From contig OZ239144.1 in the NCBI GenBank assembly GCA_965194505.1, forward strand, positions 1,674,001-1,738,000: a stretch of 64,000 bases of DNA, read 5' to 3'. Position numbers and translations under genes: made by a program. Position 1 is the stretch's first letter, and each line of letters opens with the position of its first letter. The DNA is from Hahnella aquatica (lineage in GTDB: Bacteria; Pseudomonadota; Gammaproteobacteria; Burkholderiales; Burkholderiaceae_A). The notes beneath the pieces were generated by a model. The model had not been told where the DNA came from and ran no database searches. It saw nothing but the letters and a program-made list of their open reading frames with translations. Positions 1-7,811 of the stretch are shown piece after piece.

Positions 1-90
1 CCTCGCATCGGCGTGTGGCGATGGCGCGTGGACGAGGCATGGTGCCGGGCCAATCCAGCCGTCTGCCCCCAGGGCATCAAAGGCCTGCAT
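1..90 (-). CDS. ampD: AmpD N-terminus (partial, runs off the window)
   Basis: These are the first 30 codons of a minus-strand gene that continues beyond base 1. The residues include DGW at 10-12 and an APSPHADAR run at 22-30. This resembles the N-terminus of 1,6-anhydro-N-acetylmuramyl-L-alanine amidase AmpD, where a DGW...PSPxxDxR stretch precedes the catalytic amidase_2 domain. AmpD recycles muropeptides in the cytoplasm. The ATG at 90-88 overlaps the stop of the upstream small membrane protein gene by 14 bases and has a GGAAGGA ribosome-binding site just before it. The zinc ligands lie outside the window, so the identification rests on the N-terminal motif and the start context. Confidence 0.65.
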   Translation of the reverse strand, partial: MQAFDALGADGWIGPAPCLVHAPSPHADAR

Positions 91-304
91 GGTCCTTCCC
101 GCAATACGGCTCGCCCAGGTGCCAGACCGCGTCATCCGATGGCAGGTGAAGGCCGCACCGCTTGCAGGAGACCAAGGACGCCGGGGGAGGCACCTGCTCT
201 GGCGGGGGCGGGGGTGGGGCGGGCTTCTTTTTGCCAAGCGCAAGGCGCAGCATGAAGAGCGCGATCCCCACCAAGACCAGGATCGTAAGGATGCGTCCGA
301 ACAT
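77..304 (-). CDS. PP0621-family small membrane-anchored protein
   Basis: This is a 75-residue protein with one N-terminal membrane helix (about residues 4-23), a proline-rich linker containing six prolines in a row, and a compact Cys-rich tail. The tail carries CKRCG and, about 20 residues later, PYCGKDH, which looks like a one-site zinc ribbon. It resembles the PP0621-type family; no biochemical role is known to me. Its ATG overlaps the stop of the upstream CcsA-type gene as TGATG, and its 3' end overlaps the ampD start, so the three genes are probably co-transcribed and translationally coupled. Confidence 0.7.
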   Translation of the reverse strand: MFGRILTILVLVGIALFMLRLALGKKKPAPPPPPPEQVPPPASLVSCKRCGLHLPSDDAVWHLGEPYCGKDHAGL

Positions 305-1110
305 CAGGCCACGATGAAAATTTCAAGCACAAATCGGCTGCCCACGTAGGCCAGCAGCAGCATGGCAAAGCCTCCGAGCACAAACCGAGCCGCCACACGA
401 CCCCGCCAGCCCATGCGGCCTCGGCCCAGCAGAAAGACACCGACCATCACCCAGGTGAGCAGGGTGAAGAGGGTCTTGTGGTCAAAACGCAGCGCGGGCA
501 GGCCGGCATCTAAATTGACCACCATGCCGGTGAGCAGGGTGAGGCTCAGCAGGGCAATGCCCACCATGGCGATGCGGGCCAGGGTCTGGTCCATCTCGAG
601 CAACGGCGGCATCTCTGTCCACCAGCCGTCTTGCAGCTGACCTCGGTGCAGGGCCTTCTCCTGGGCCAGCATGAGAAGCGCATGGCCCGAGGCGATGGCA
701 AAGCAACTGTAGGCCAGCATGGCCGTGAGGATGTGACCCCGGAACAGCACGGACGGATGCTCGAGCAGGACGACCCCAGGGAACCAGCCCGGCAGCAGCA
801 CCGCAATGGCGGCCAGCGGAAAAATCGACACGGCCAGCCGAGGCAGGTGATGGAACCAGGACTCCACCCAAAGCAGGATCACGGCCAGCCAGAACATCCA
901 GGACACGGCGGCTGCAAACCCAAACTGAATTGCGCCTTCAGAGAACCAGCCGGGCAGCAACACAAGGCCCTGCAAGAGAATGGTGAAGCCTGCCAGGGCA
1001 TGGCGTCCGAGGCGCCATGGCGCCGCCGGCCGCTGCGTGCCAGCCAAGAAAAGGGCGCCGTAGCCCGCTGCCACGAGCCAAGGCGCAACTCCGTACAATG
1101 AGGCAGACAT
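304..1110 (-). CDS. CcsA/YpjD-type cytochrome c assembly membrane protein
   Basis: This 268-residue protein is almost entirely membrane helices, about eight of them. It belongs to the cytochrome c assembly (CcsA/HemX/YpjD) family, which handles or is thought to handle haem at the inner membrane. Two family-typical histidines are visible, one in the FRGHILTAMLAYSCF helix and one in FDHKTLF. The gene lies back-to-back with ffh, as ypjD does in E. coli. It starts with ATG at 1110-1108. There is no convincing Shine-Dalgarno sequence, but a TACACT -10-like box ends 7 bases before the ATG, so the message may be leaderless or nearly so. A specific role in c-type cytochrome maturation is inferred. 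Confidence 0.8.
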   Translation of the reverse strand: MSASLYGVAPWLVAAGYGALFLAGTQRPAAPWRLGRHALAGFTILLQGLVLLPGWFSEGAIQFGFAAAVSWMFWLAVILLWVESWFHHLPRLAVSIFPLAAIAVLLPGWFPGVVLLEHPSVLFRGHILTAMLAYSCFAIASGHALLMLAQEKALHRGQLQDGWWTEMPPLLEMDQTLARIAMVGIALLSLTLLTGMVVNLDAGLPALRFDHKTLFTLLTWVMVGVFLLGRGRMGWRGRVAARFVLGGFAMLLLAYVGSRFVLEIFIVA

Positions 1111-1117
1111 GGGCCCG

Positions 1118-1123
1118 AGTGTA
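1118..1123 (-). promoter_or_regulatory. -10-like box for the CcsA-type gene
   Basis: TACACT on the minus strand ends 7 bases before the ATG at 1110. The 35-base gap to the divergent ffh start leaves little room for other elements. No good -35 is visible. If used, transcription would begin within a base or so of the start codon. Confidence 0.4.
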
Positions 1124-1145
1124 GCGCAGGCCCACAGGAGCCCGC

Positions 1146-2540
1146 ATGCTGGAAAGCCTCACCAACCGACTCACCCGCGCACTCAAGACCATCAAAGGAG
1201 AGGCCCGCCTGACCGAGGCGAACACCTCCGAGATGCTGCGCGAGGTGCGGCTCGCACTGCTCGAGGCCGACGTTGCACTGCCGGTCGTCAAAGGATTTGT
1301 GCAGGCGGTTCGCGAGAAGGCCCTCGGGCAGGAGGTGCTCAACAGCCTGACCCCCGGGCAGGCGCTGGTGGGCGTGGTTCATCGGGAGTTGGTCGAGCTC
1401 ATGACCGGCCAGAAGGCCAGCACGGCTGGCCCCACGGGCCTGAACTTGGCCCAACAGCCACCCGCCATTGTGCTCATGGCCGGCCTGCAGGGTGCGGGCA
1501 AGACCACCAGTGTGGGCAAGCTGGCCCGATGGCTCACCACGCGGCACAAGAAGAAGGTGCTCACCGTCTCCTGCGACATCTATCGGCCAGCGGCCATTGA
1601 GCAGCTGCGAACCGTCACAGCGCAGGCTGGGGCCGACTTCTTCCCCAGCGATCCAGGCCAGTCCCCGGTGGCCATCGCGCGGGCGGCGGCCGACTGGGCC
1701 CGACGCCACTATCACGATGTTCTGCTGGTCGACACCGCGGGCCGCCTGGCCATCGACGAGGCGATGATGACCGAGATCGCCGAACTCCACCGAAGCCTCG
1801 CCCCCATCGAGACACTCTTCACGGTCGATGCCATGCAGGGTCAGGACGCCGTGCGCACGGCAGAGGCCTTCAAACAGACCATCCCGCTCACCGGCATTGT
1901 GCTGACCAAGGTTGATGGCGATGCCCGGGGCGGCGCCGTGCTCTCGGTCCGGGCCATCACAGGCTGCCCTGTTCGGTTCGTGGGAACGGCAGAAAAGCTC
2001 GATGGCCTGGAGGCCTTTGATCCCGAACGTTTTGCCCAGCGCATCCTTGGCATGGGCGATGTCCTTGCCCTGGTCGAGCAGGCACAGCAGACCATGGACC
2101 TCCAGTCGGCCGAGAAGATGGCGGCCAAGCTCAAGTCTGGCGCCCGGTTCGACCTCAACGATTTCAAGCTGCAGATTGGCCAGATGAAATCCATGGGCGG
2201 CCTCTCAAGCCTGGTCGACAAACTGCCCGCCCAAATGCAGCAGGCCGCAAAGGCCGCAGACCTCTCCCATGCCGACAAGTCTGTGGGCCGCATGGAGGGC
2301 ATCATCAACGCCATGACCCCGGCCGAACGGGCCAACCCACAGGTGCTCAAGGCCAGTCGCAAGCGGCGCATCGCAGCCGGCTCCGGTGTGCCTGTACAGG
2401 AGGTCAACCGCCTGCTCAATCAGTTCGAGCAGATGCAGGACATGATGAAGAAAATGCAAAAGGGCGGCCTGGGCAAGATGATGCGTGCCATGGGCGGCCT
2501 CAAGGGCATGGGCGGCGGATTTCCTGGCCTCGGGCGCTGA
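1146..2540 (+). CDS. ffh: Signal recognition particle protein Ffh
   Basis: This is the GTPase of the bacterial signal recognition particle. It binds signal anchors of nascent inner-membrane proteins together with 4.5S RNA and delivers them to FtsY. At 464 residues it has normal length. It has an N-terminal helical bundle (about 1-90), a G domain with P-loop GLQGAGKTT near residue 113, DTAGR near 197 and TKVDG near 255, and a Met-rich M domain from about 300 with many MQ/MM pairs and a glycine-rich tail. The ATG has a clear AGGAG ribosome-binding site 5 bases upstream. It is transcribed divergently from the CcsA-type gene and converges on proS. Confidence 0.97.
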   Translation: MLESLTNRLTRALKTIKGEARLTEANTSEMLREVRLALLEADVALPVVKGFVQAVREKALGQEVLNSLTPGQALVGVVHRELVELMTGQKASTAGPTGLNLAQQPPAIVLMAGLQGAGKTTSVGKLARWLTTRHKKKVLTVSCDIYRPAAIEQLRTVTAQAGADFFPSDPGQSPVAIARAAADWARRHYHDVLLVDTAGRLAIDEAMMTEIAELHRSLAPIETLFTVDAMQGQDAVRTAEAFKQTIPLTGIVLTKVDGDARGGAVLSVRAITGCPVRFVGTAEKLDGLEAFDPERFAQRILGMGDVLALVEQAQQTMDLQSAEKMAAKLKSGARFDLNDFKLQIGQMKSMGGLSSLVDKLPAQMQQAAKAADLSHADKSVGRMEGIINAMTPAERANPQVLKASRKRRIAAGSGVPVQEVNRLLNQFEQMQDMMKKMQKGGLGKMMRAMGGLKGMGGGFPGLGR

Positions 2541-2578
2541 GGCGGCCCTCAAGCCCAAGTCTGGGCCGGTGGTGTCAA

Positions 2579-4321
2579 CTAAGCCTGGGCCAGCAGCGCC
2601 GTGACGGCCTCCACCAGGTTCTCGGTGCTCGCCTCGGATGACACCATGCCACGCCGCAGCAGCAACTCCAGCCGTCCCTCTTTCAGAGAGCGTTCCCCCA
2701 GGGTGACCCGCACCGGCACCCCAATCAATTCCCAGTCCGCAAACATGGCGCCGGGGCGCTCATCACGGTCATCGAGCATCACGTCGACGCCTGCGGCGAG
2801 AAGGCCCGCATAGGCCTGCTCCCCCGCGGCGCGGACGAGCTCCGACTTGGCCGCACCCACAAGGCAAATCACCACCTCGAAGGGGGCGAGGCCGCGAGGC
2901 CAGATGATGCCCTTGTCGTCATGGTTCTGCTCAATGGCCGCACCCACAATGCGCGTCACCCCAATGCCATAGCAGCCCATTTCCATGAGGCAGGGCTTGC
3001 CCGTCTCATCGAGCATGCTCGCCCGCATGGCCTCGGAGTACTTCGTGCCCAGATAGAAGACATGGCCCACCTCGATGCCCCTTTGAATCGAGAGACGGCC
3101 TTGGCCATCGGGCGAGGCATCACCGGCCAACACATTTCGGATGTCGGCCACCCGCGCGGGCTCTGGCAGGTCGCGGCCCCAGTTCACACCCCGTCGGTGG
3201 GCATCGGGCTGGTTTGCGCCCACCACGAAATTGGACATCTGGGCCACCGTGCGATCGGCCACCACCTGCACCGATGCGGACAGGCCCACCGGGCCCAGAA
3301 AGCCTGGCGGAGAGCCAAAGGCCCCGAGAATCTCTTCTGGCGAGGCAAAGCGCCAGCCCTCCGAGAGGCCCGGCAATTTACTCACCTTCACCTCGTTCAT
3401 CTCGTGATCTCCACGAAGCAGCAGCAGCCAGATCTGCTGGTCACGACCCGCCGCAGCATCTGCATCCACGGCCAGCACAATCGACTTCACGGTCTGCGAA
3501 AGGGGGAGTCCGAGCAGATCGGCCACATCCTCGCACCGCGTGGTGGCGGGGGTTGCAACAACCGACATGGATTCGATGGCGGGACCCCTGGCAGCCGCAG
3601 GCGCGACGGCCTCTGCAAGTTCGATGTTGGCGGCATAGTCGGACGCAGGGCAAAAGGCAATGGCATCCTCCCCCGTGTCTGCGATCACCTGGAATTCATG
3701 GGAGCGGGAGCCCCCAATGGCACCCGTGTCGGCCGCCACAGCCCGATAGGCCAGACCGAGACGATCGAAGATGCGTCCGTAACAGACGAACATGTTGTCG
3801 TAGCTTCGCTCGGCCCCCGACACATCCTTGTCGAAGGAATAGGCATCCTTCATGATGAATTCGCGGCCTCGCATGACGCCGAACCGGGGGCGGCGCTCGT
3901 CACGAAACTTGGTTTGAATCTGATAGAAGTTCTTGGGCAGTTGCTTCCAGCTGCGAATCTCTTGGCGAGCAATGTCTGTCACAACCTCTTCCGAGGTCGG
4001 CTGCATGGCGAAGTCGCGGCCGTGACGATCCTTCAGGCGCAGAAGCTCCGGGCCCATTTTGTCCCACCGGCCCGTCTCCTGCCAGAGTTCCGCCGGCTGG
4101 ACCATCGGCATGGAGAGTTCAATGGCGCCTGCGCGATTCATCTCCTCGCGGATGATGGCCTCGACCTTGCGAACCACACGCAGCCCAAGGGGCATTTGCG
4201 TGTAAATGCCCGCACCCAGTCGGCGCACCATGCCTGCTCGCAGCATCAGCCGATGACTGGCAACCTCTGCATCGGAAGGGTCTTCTTTGAGGGTCTGGAA
4301 GTGAAATTGGCTGGCACGCAT
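2579..4321 (-). CDS. proS: Prolyl-tRNA synthetase (bacterial type with editing insertion)
   Basis: This class II synthetase charges tRNA-Pro with proline. The 580 residues fit the E. coli-type enzyme. The class II catalytic core (about 1-220, with the RPRFGVMRGREF motif 2 region) is followed by a YbaK-like insertion (about 240-390) that hydrolyses mischarged Ala-tRNA. The rest of the catalytic core follows, then a C-terminal anticodon-binding domain from about 470. The ATG at 4321 is 38 bases from the divergent rppH start. It ends 38 bases from the ffh stop; only a weak GCCCA/TGGGC hairpin lies in that gap. A tRNA-Pro gene is also in the window but is unlinked. Confidence 0.97.
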   Translation of the reverse strand: MRASQFHFQTLKEDPSDAEVASHRLMLRAGMVRRLGAGIYTQMPLGLRVVRKVEAIIREEMNRAGAIELSMPMVQPAELWQETGRWDKMGPELLRLKDRHGRDFAMQPTSEEVVTDIARQEIRSWKQLPKNFYQIQTKFRDERRPRFGVMRGREFIMKDAYSFDKDVSGAERSYDNMFVCYGRIFDRLGLAYRAVAADTGAIGGSRSHEFQVIADTGEDAIAFCPASDYAANIELAEAVAPAAARGPAIESMSVVATPATTRCEDVADLLGLPLSQTVKSIVLAVDADAAAGRDQQIWLLLLRGDHEMNEVKVSKLPGLSEGWRFASPEEILGAFGSPPGFLGPVGLSASVQVVADRTVAQMSNFVVGANQPDAHRRGVNWGRDLPEPARVADIRNVLAGDASPDGQGRLSIQRGIEVGHVFYLGTKYSEAMRASMLDETGKPCLMEMGCYGIGVTRIVGAAIEQNHDDKGIIWPRGLAPFEVVICLVGAAKSELVRAAGEQAYAGLLAAGVDVMLDDRDERPGAMFADWELIGVPVRVTLGERSLKEGRLELLLRRGMVSSEASTENLVEAVTALLAQA

Positions 4322-4344
4322 GGTCTTGTCAGAGTGGGGCTTCG

Positions 4345-4350
4345 TATAAT
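4345..4350 (+). promoter_or_regulatory. Consensus -10 box (TATAAT) for rppH
   Basis: A perfect TATAAT lies 9 bases before the rppH ATG in the proS-rppH gap. No -35 element sits at 16-18 bases; TTGTCA at 4326-4331 is only 13 bases away. The expected transcript would carry a leader of only 2-3 bases, although GGGG at 4351-4354 could serve as a weak ribosome-binding site if transcription starts earlier. Confidence 0.5.
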
Positions 4351-4359
4351 GGGGCGATT

Positions 4360-4911
4360 ATGCTGGATGAACATGGTTACCGCCCCAACGTTGGCATCAT
4401 CCTGGTCAACGACCAGCGTGAGGTCTTTTGGGGCAAACGGGTGCGCGAGCAGGCCTGGCAGTTTCCGCAGGGCGGCATCAAGCAGGGAGAAGACCCTGTG
4501 GCGGCCATGTATCGCGAACTCACGGAAGAGACGGGCCTGCTGCCTGAGCATGTCGAGATCCTTGCGCGCACCCAAGACTGGCTGCACTACGATGTGCCCA
4601 ACCGCTGGGTTCGACGCGAGTGGCGAGGCCTCTATCGTGGCCAAAAGCAGATCTGGTTCTTGCTCAAGATGCTCGGAGAAGACCACCACATTGAACTTCG
4701 GTCTGGCAGCGAGAAGCCGGAATTCGATGCCTGGTGCTGGCACGATTTCTTTGTGCCGCTCGATTCCGTGATCGAGTTCAAACGCAATGTCTACTGGATG
4801 GCCATGTCTGAACTGGCCAGCTACCTCTTCTCTCCAGAAGAGGTCAGCACCAGGTTGTCTCGGTGTATGAGCTCCGGCTCTTCCACAAAGCCCAAGACCG
4901 CCTCGATCTGA
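4360..4911 (+). CDS. rppH: RNA pyrophosphohydrolase (Nudix)
   Basis: RppH removes pyrophosphate from the 5' triphosphate of mRNAs and so triggers RNase E-dependent decay. It is a 183-residue protein starting MLDEHGYRPNVG, the normal N-terminus. The Nudix box GGIKQGED...RELTEETG lies at about residues 37-59, with the REx2EE metal-binding glutamates intact. The WxxYDVPxRW motif typical of RppH follows. It has its own TATAAT box close to the ATG. Its last 91 bases are antisense to the end of proB, an unusually long convergent overlap. Confidence 0.95.
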   Translation: MLDEHGYRPNVGIILVNDQREVFWGKRVREQAWQFPQGGIKQGEDPVAAMYRELTEETGLLPEHVEILARTQDWLHYDVPNRWVRREWRGLYRGQKQIWFLLKMLGEDHHIELRSGSEKPEFDAWCWHDFFVPLDSVIEFKRNVYWMAMSELASYLFSPEEVSTRLSRCMSSGSSTKPKTASI

Positions 4912-5963
4912 GACGAGGGGAGCCCCTTGATGCGCCGGGCCTCGTGGGCGGCGTAGTTCACAAGGCCGCGTGCGATCTCTCGGCCCTCCGGGTCCAGGCA
5001 GGCCACCACATCACCACGCTCGAACTGCCCGCCCACCGACACCACGCCAACCGGCAGGAGCGATTTTCCGCCGCGCAGGAGCACGTCGGTCGCGCCAGCA
5101 TCCAGTGACAAATGGCCCCGAAGCTGCAGGTGATCGGCCAGCCACTGCTGACGGGCTGAACGCATCGGCACATCGGCCAGCAGCAGGGATCCAATCGGCT
5201 CCAATGCGGCCAGGCGCAGCAGCACATCGGGCTCATGGCCACTGGCAATGACCGTATGAGCGCCACTGTGCGAGGCCCGTCGAGCCGCCTGAACCTTGGT
5301 GGCCATGCCGCCCGTTCCGATGTTGGAGCCTGCGCCCCCAGCCATGGCCACGATGCCTGGGTCGTTGGCGGAGACTTCACTCAGCAGCGTGGCCGACGGA
5401 TCGCGCCTGGGGTCGCCCGTGAACAGGCCGGGCTGGTCGGTGAGGATGACCAGCAGGTTTGCCTCGAGCAGGTTGGTGACCATGGCGGCCAGCGTGTCGT
5501 TGTCACCGAGCTTGATCTCTTCTGTGACCACCGTGTCGTTCTCGTTGACGATGGGCACGATGCCCAGGTCGAGCAGGGTGCTGAGGGTCGACTTGGCGTT
5601 GAGGTAACGCCTGCGATCGGCAATGTCCTCGTGGGTCAGCAGCACCTGTGCTGTTTGAATGCCATGAACAGAAAACCCAGCCTCATAGGCCTGCGCGAGC
5701 CCCATCTGGCCCACGGCTGCAGCGGCCTGAAGGTCGTGGATGGCATGCGGTCGGCTGGCCCATCCCAATCGTTTCATGCCCTCCGCGATCGCACCACTGG
5801 AGACGACGACCACTCGGCGTCCTTGCTGACGTAGGCCCGCAAGCTGGCCCGCGAACTGGCCAATGGCCTTGGCATCGACGCCGCGCCCCTGGTTGGTCAC
5901 GAGGCTCGAGCCCAGTTTCACGACCCAGCAGCCGGCCTCCTCAATGTGTTGTAACGAGCGCAT
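4821..5963 (-). CDS. proB: Glutamate 5-kinase
   Basis: ProB phosphorylates glutamate in the first step of proline synthesis and is normally inhibited by proline. The protein has about 380 residues: an amino-acid kinase domain (about 8-260, with VKLGSSL near the start and VNENDTV in the middle) followed by a C-terminal PUA domain (about 280-370). The ATG at 5963 overlaps the obgE stop as TGATG; a GTG one codon earlier is also possible. The rplU-rpmA-obgE-proB order is common in betaproteobacteria, so proB is probably the distal gene of the ribosomal-protein operon. The 3' end overlaps rppH by 91 bases on the opposite strand. Confidence 0.96.
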   Translation of the reverse strand: MRSLQHIEEAGCWVVKLGSSLVTNQGRGVDAKAIGQFAGQLAGLRQQGRRVVVVSSGAIAEGMKRLGWASRPHAIHDLQAAAAVGQMGLAQAYEAGFSVHGIQTAQVLLTHEDIADRRRYLNAKSTLSTLLDLGIVPIVNENDTVVTEEIKLGDNDTLAAMVTNLLEANLLVILTDQPGLFTGDPRRDPSATLLSEVSANDPGIVAMAGGAGSNIGTGGMATKVQAARRASHSGAHTVIASGHEPDVLLRLAALEPIGSLLLADVPMRSARQQWLADHLQLRGHLSLDAGATDVLLRGGKSLLPVGVVSVGGQFERGDVVACLDPEGREIARGLVNYAAHEARRIKGLPSSQIEAVLGFVEEPELIHRDNLVLTSSGEKR

Positions 5964-7057
5964 CACGCCCCCTCCAGTGTCGACCCTTCTTGGGCCTGGG
6001 CGTTCACAAGCGCCTCATGCTGCAGCAATGCCTGACGGTCGATCTCATCCTGAACGGCATAGAGCAGTGGTGCCAGCCCCTCGCGTGTCAGGGCCGAGAC
6101 CATGTGAACGGGGCCCTTCCAGCGCAGCTTTCGTTGCAGCTTGCACAGACGGGCATCACGTTCAGTATCACTGAGCATGTCGGCCTTATTGAGCACAAGC
6201 CAGCGGGGCTTGTCGAGCATGGCCGGGTCGTAGGCAGTCAGCTCTGCCACGATGGTGCGAATGGACTGGGCCAGACTCGTCACCGCCGCATCGGTGTCCT
6301 CGGCCTCGGTCGGCGCGAGGTCTACAAGGTGCAGCAGCAGGCGGGTGCGCTGCAAGTGCCGAAGAAACTGATGCCCAAGGCCAGCCCCCTGGGCCGCACC
6401 CTCAATGAGGCCAGGGATGTCGGCCATGACAAAGCTGCGGCCCTCATCGGTTCGCACGAGACCCAACTGGGGGTGCAGCGTGGTGAATGGATAGTCGGCA
6501 ATCTTCGGACGCGCATTGGAGGCCGCCGCCACCAGGGTGGACTTGCCCGCGTTGGGCAGGCCGAGCAGGCCAACATCTGCCAAGACCTTGAGCTCGAGCC
6601 GAAGGCGGCGAGCCTCACCCAGTTCACCCGGCGTGCACTGTCGCGGCGCCCGATTGATGCTGGACTTGAAATGCAGGTTTCCAAGGCCACCCTGGCCGCC
6701 TTTGGCCAGCAGAATTTTCTGATCGTGATGGGCGAGATCCCAGAGCAGTTCGCCGGTCTCGGCATCCAAAATCGTGGTTCCCACCGGCATGCGCAGAACA
6801 ATGTCGGCCGCGCCAGCCCCATAGCGGTCGGAGCCCTGGCCCTGTTCACCGTTTTTGGCGCGGTGAAGCCTGGCGTAGCGGTAGTCGATCAGGGTGTTGA
6901 TGTTCCGATCGGCGATGGCAAAGATGGAGCCACCGCGGCCGCCATCGCCGCCGCTCGGACCACCCTTGGGGATGAATTTTTCACGACGAAAGGCGGCCAC
7001 ACCATTGCCACCCTTGCCTGCGTGAACTTCGATCACGGCCTCGTCAATGAACTTCAT
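5963..7057 (-). CDS. obgE: GTPase ObgE/CgtA
   Basis: Obg is an essential GTPase that associates with the 50S ribosomal subunit and links ribosome assembly to growth and stringent control. The 364-residue protein has the glycine-rich Obg fold (about 1-158, starting MKFIDEAVIEV) and then a G domain with P-loop GLPNAGKST near residue 165, DIPGLIEGA and NKADML. The acidic C-terminal tail is short and variable, as usual. The gene follows rpmA with a 48-base gap and overlaps proB by one base. Confidence 0.97.
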   Translation of the reverse strand: MKFIDEAVIEVHAGKGGNGVAAFRREKFIPKGGPSGGDGGRGGSIFAIADRNINTLIDYRYARLHRAKNGEQGQGSDRYGAGAADIVLRMPVGTTILDAETGELLWDLAHHDQKILLAKGGQGGLGNLHFKSSINRAPRQCTPGELGEARRLRLELKVLADVGLLGLPNAGKSTLVAAASNARPKIADYPFTTLHPQLGLVRTDEGRSFVMADIPGLIEGAAQGAGLGHQFLRHLQRTRLLLHLVDLAPTEAEDTDAAVTSLAQSIRTIVAELTAYDPAMLDKPRWLVLNKADMLSDTERDARLCKLQRKLRWKGPVHMVSALTREGLAPLLYAVQDEIDRQALLQHEALVNAQAQEGSTLEGA

Positions 7058-7105
7058 TGGCCTGCGATCCTCTGGAGGGCGGGCACCAAAGGCGCCGCCA
7101 GCGGC

Positions 7106-7363
7106 TTATTCCGCGATGATGCTCACGGTGGAACGCTTGAGTGGGCCCCGAACCGAAAAGGCCACCTTGCCATCGACCAGCGCAAACAGGGTGTGGTCTT
7201 TGCCCATGCCCACATTCACACCAGGATGAAACTGCGTGCCCCGCTGGCGAACAATGATGCTGCCGGCCGAGATCGACTCGCCACCAAAGCGCTTCACACC
7301 AAGCCGTTTGGCCTCTGAGTCGCGCCCATTTCGCGTCGAGCCGCCGCCTTTTTTCTGTGCCAT
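7106..7363 (-). CDS. rpmA: 50S ribosomal protein L27
   Basis: This is an 85-residue basic protein with the classic L27 N-terminus, MAQKKGGGSTRNGRDSEAKR. In bacteria the N-terminal tail reaches into the peptidyl-transferase centre. It lies 20 bases downstream of rplU in the usual rplU-rpmA-obgE order, with an ATG start at 7363. Confidence 0.98.
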   Translation of the reverse strand: MAQKKGGGSTRNGRDSEAKRLGVKRFGGESISAGSIIVRQRGTQFHPGVNVGMGKDHTLFALVDGKVAFSVRGPLKRSTVSIIAE

Positions 7364-7383
7364 GTCGTCTGCTTCCTAATGGA

Positions 7384-7716
7384 TCAAGAGACCACGGAAC
7401 CGTCGGGCTTCACAACCGTCTGGATTTCGATCTCGGTGTAATTCTGGCGATGGCCTTGGGTCTTGGCGTAATGCTTGCGGCGACGGTGCTTGAAGATTCT
7501 AATTTTCTCACCGCGGCCGTGCGACTTCACCATGGCCTTCACGCTTGCGCCAACCAACATGGGGCTTCCAACCTGCAGGCCTTCGCCTGCGCCAATGGCC
7601 AGCACATCGGTGAGCACAACCTCTTGGCCTGGCTCGGCCACCAAGGTCTCCACCCTGAGCACATCGCCCGGGCTCACCCGATACTGTTTTCCACCGGTTT
7701 TGATGACTGCGTACAT
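7384..7716 (-). CDS. rplU: 50S ribosomal protein L21
   Basis: This 110-residue protein starts MYAVIKTGGKQYRV, the universal L21 N-terminus, and binds 23S rRNA. I chose the ATG at 7716 because it gives this N-terminus and has an AGGGGAC ribosome-binding site; an upstream in-frame start would add 37 residues unlike L21. It is the first gene of the rplU-rpmA-obgE-proB unit and has a good promoter upstream at 7755-7783. Confidence 0.97.
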   Translation of the reverse strand: MYAVIKTGGKQYRVSPGDVLRVETLVAEPGQEVVLTDVLAIGAGEGLQVGSPMLVGASVKAMVKSHGRGEKIRIFKHRRRKHYAKTQGHRQNYTEIEIQTVVKPDGSVVS

Positions 7717-7754
7717 CGTAGGTCCCCTGCTGGATAGACGATCAAAAGCCCACC

Positions 7755-7783
7755 ATGATAGTGCAGGGGGAATGCAAACGCAA
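7755..7783 (-). promoter_or_regulatory. Promoter of the rplU operon
   Basis: On the minus strand, TTGCGT (7783-7778) is separated by exactly 17 bases from TATCAT (7760-7755). This predicts transcription from about 7748 and a leader of about 31 bases carrying the rplU ribosome-binding site. Spacing and box quality make this one of the best promoters in the window. Confidence 0.65.
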
Positions 7784-7797
7784 GACGATTCGGGGGT

Positions 7798-7806
7798 TGG
7801 TACAGT
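7798..7806 (+). promoter_or_regulatory. Extended -10 box for ispB
   Basis: TGG directly followed by TACAGT forms an extended -10 element. It ends 5 bases before the ATG at 7812, and no ribosome-binding site is visible between them. The arrangement suggests a leaderless ispB message. Confidence 0.4.
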
Positions 7807-7811
7807 ACGGC

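Noticed and set aside
2541..2578. Bidirectional terminator between ffh and proS
   Set aside because: Only a 5-bp GCCCA/TGGGC stem without a T-run is present, too weak to annotate.
2921..4771. Long open frame antisense to proS
   Set aside because: It lies inside a fully supported proS gene, has no ribosome-binding site and no recognisable family. GC-rich codon bias leaves long open antisense frames.
7755..7811. Earlier ATG for ispB
   Set aside because: It lies inside the rplU promoter, adds residues unlike IspB and lacks a ribosome-binding site.
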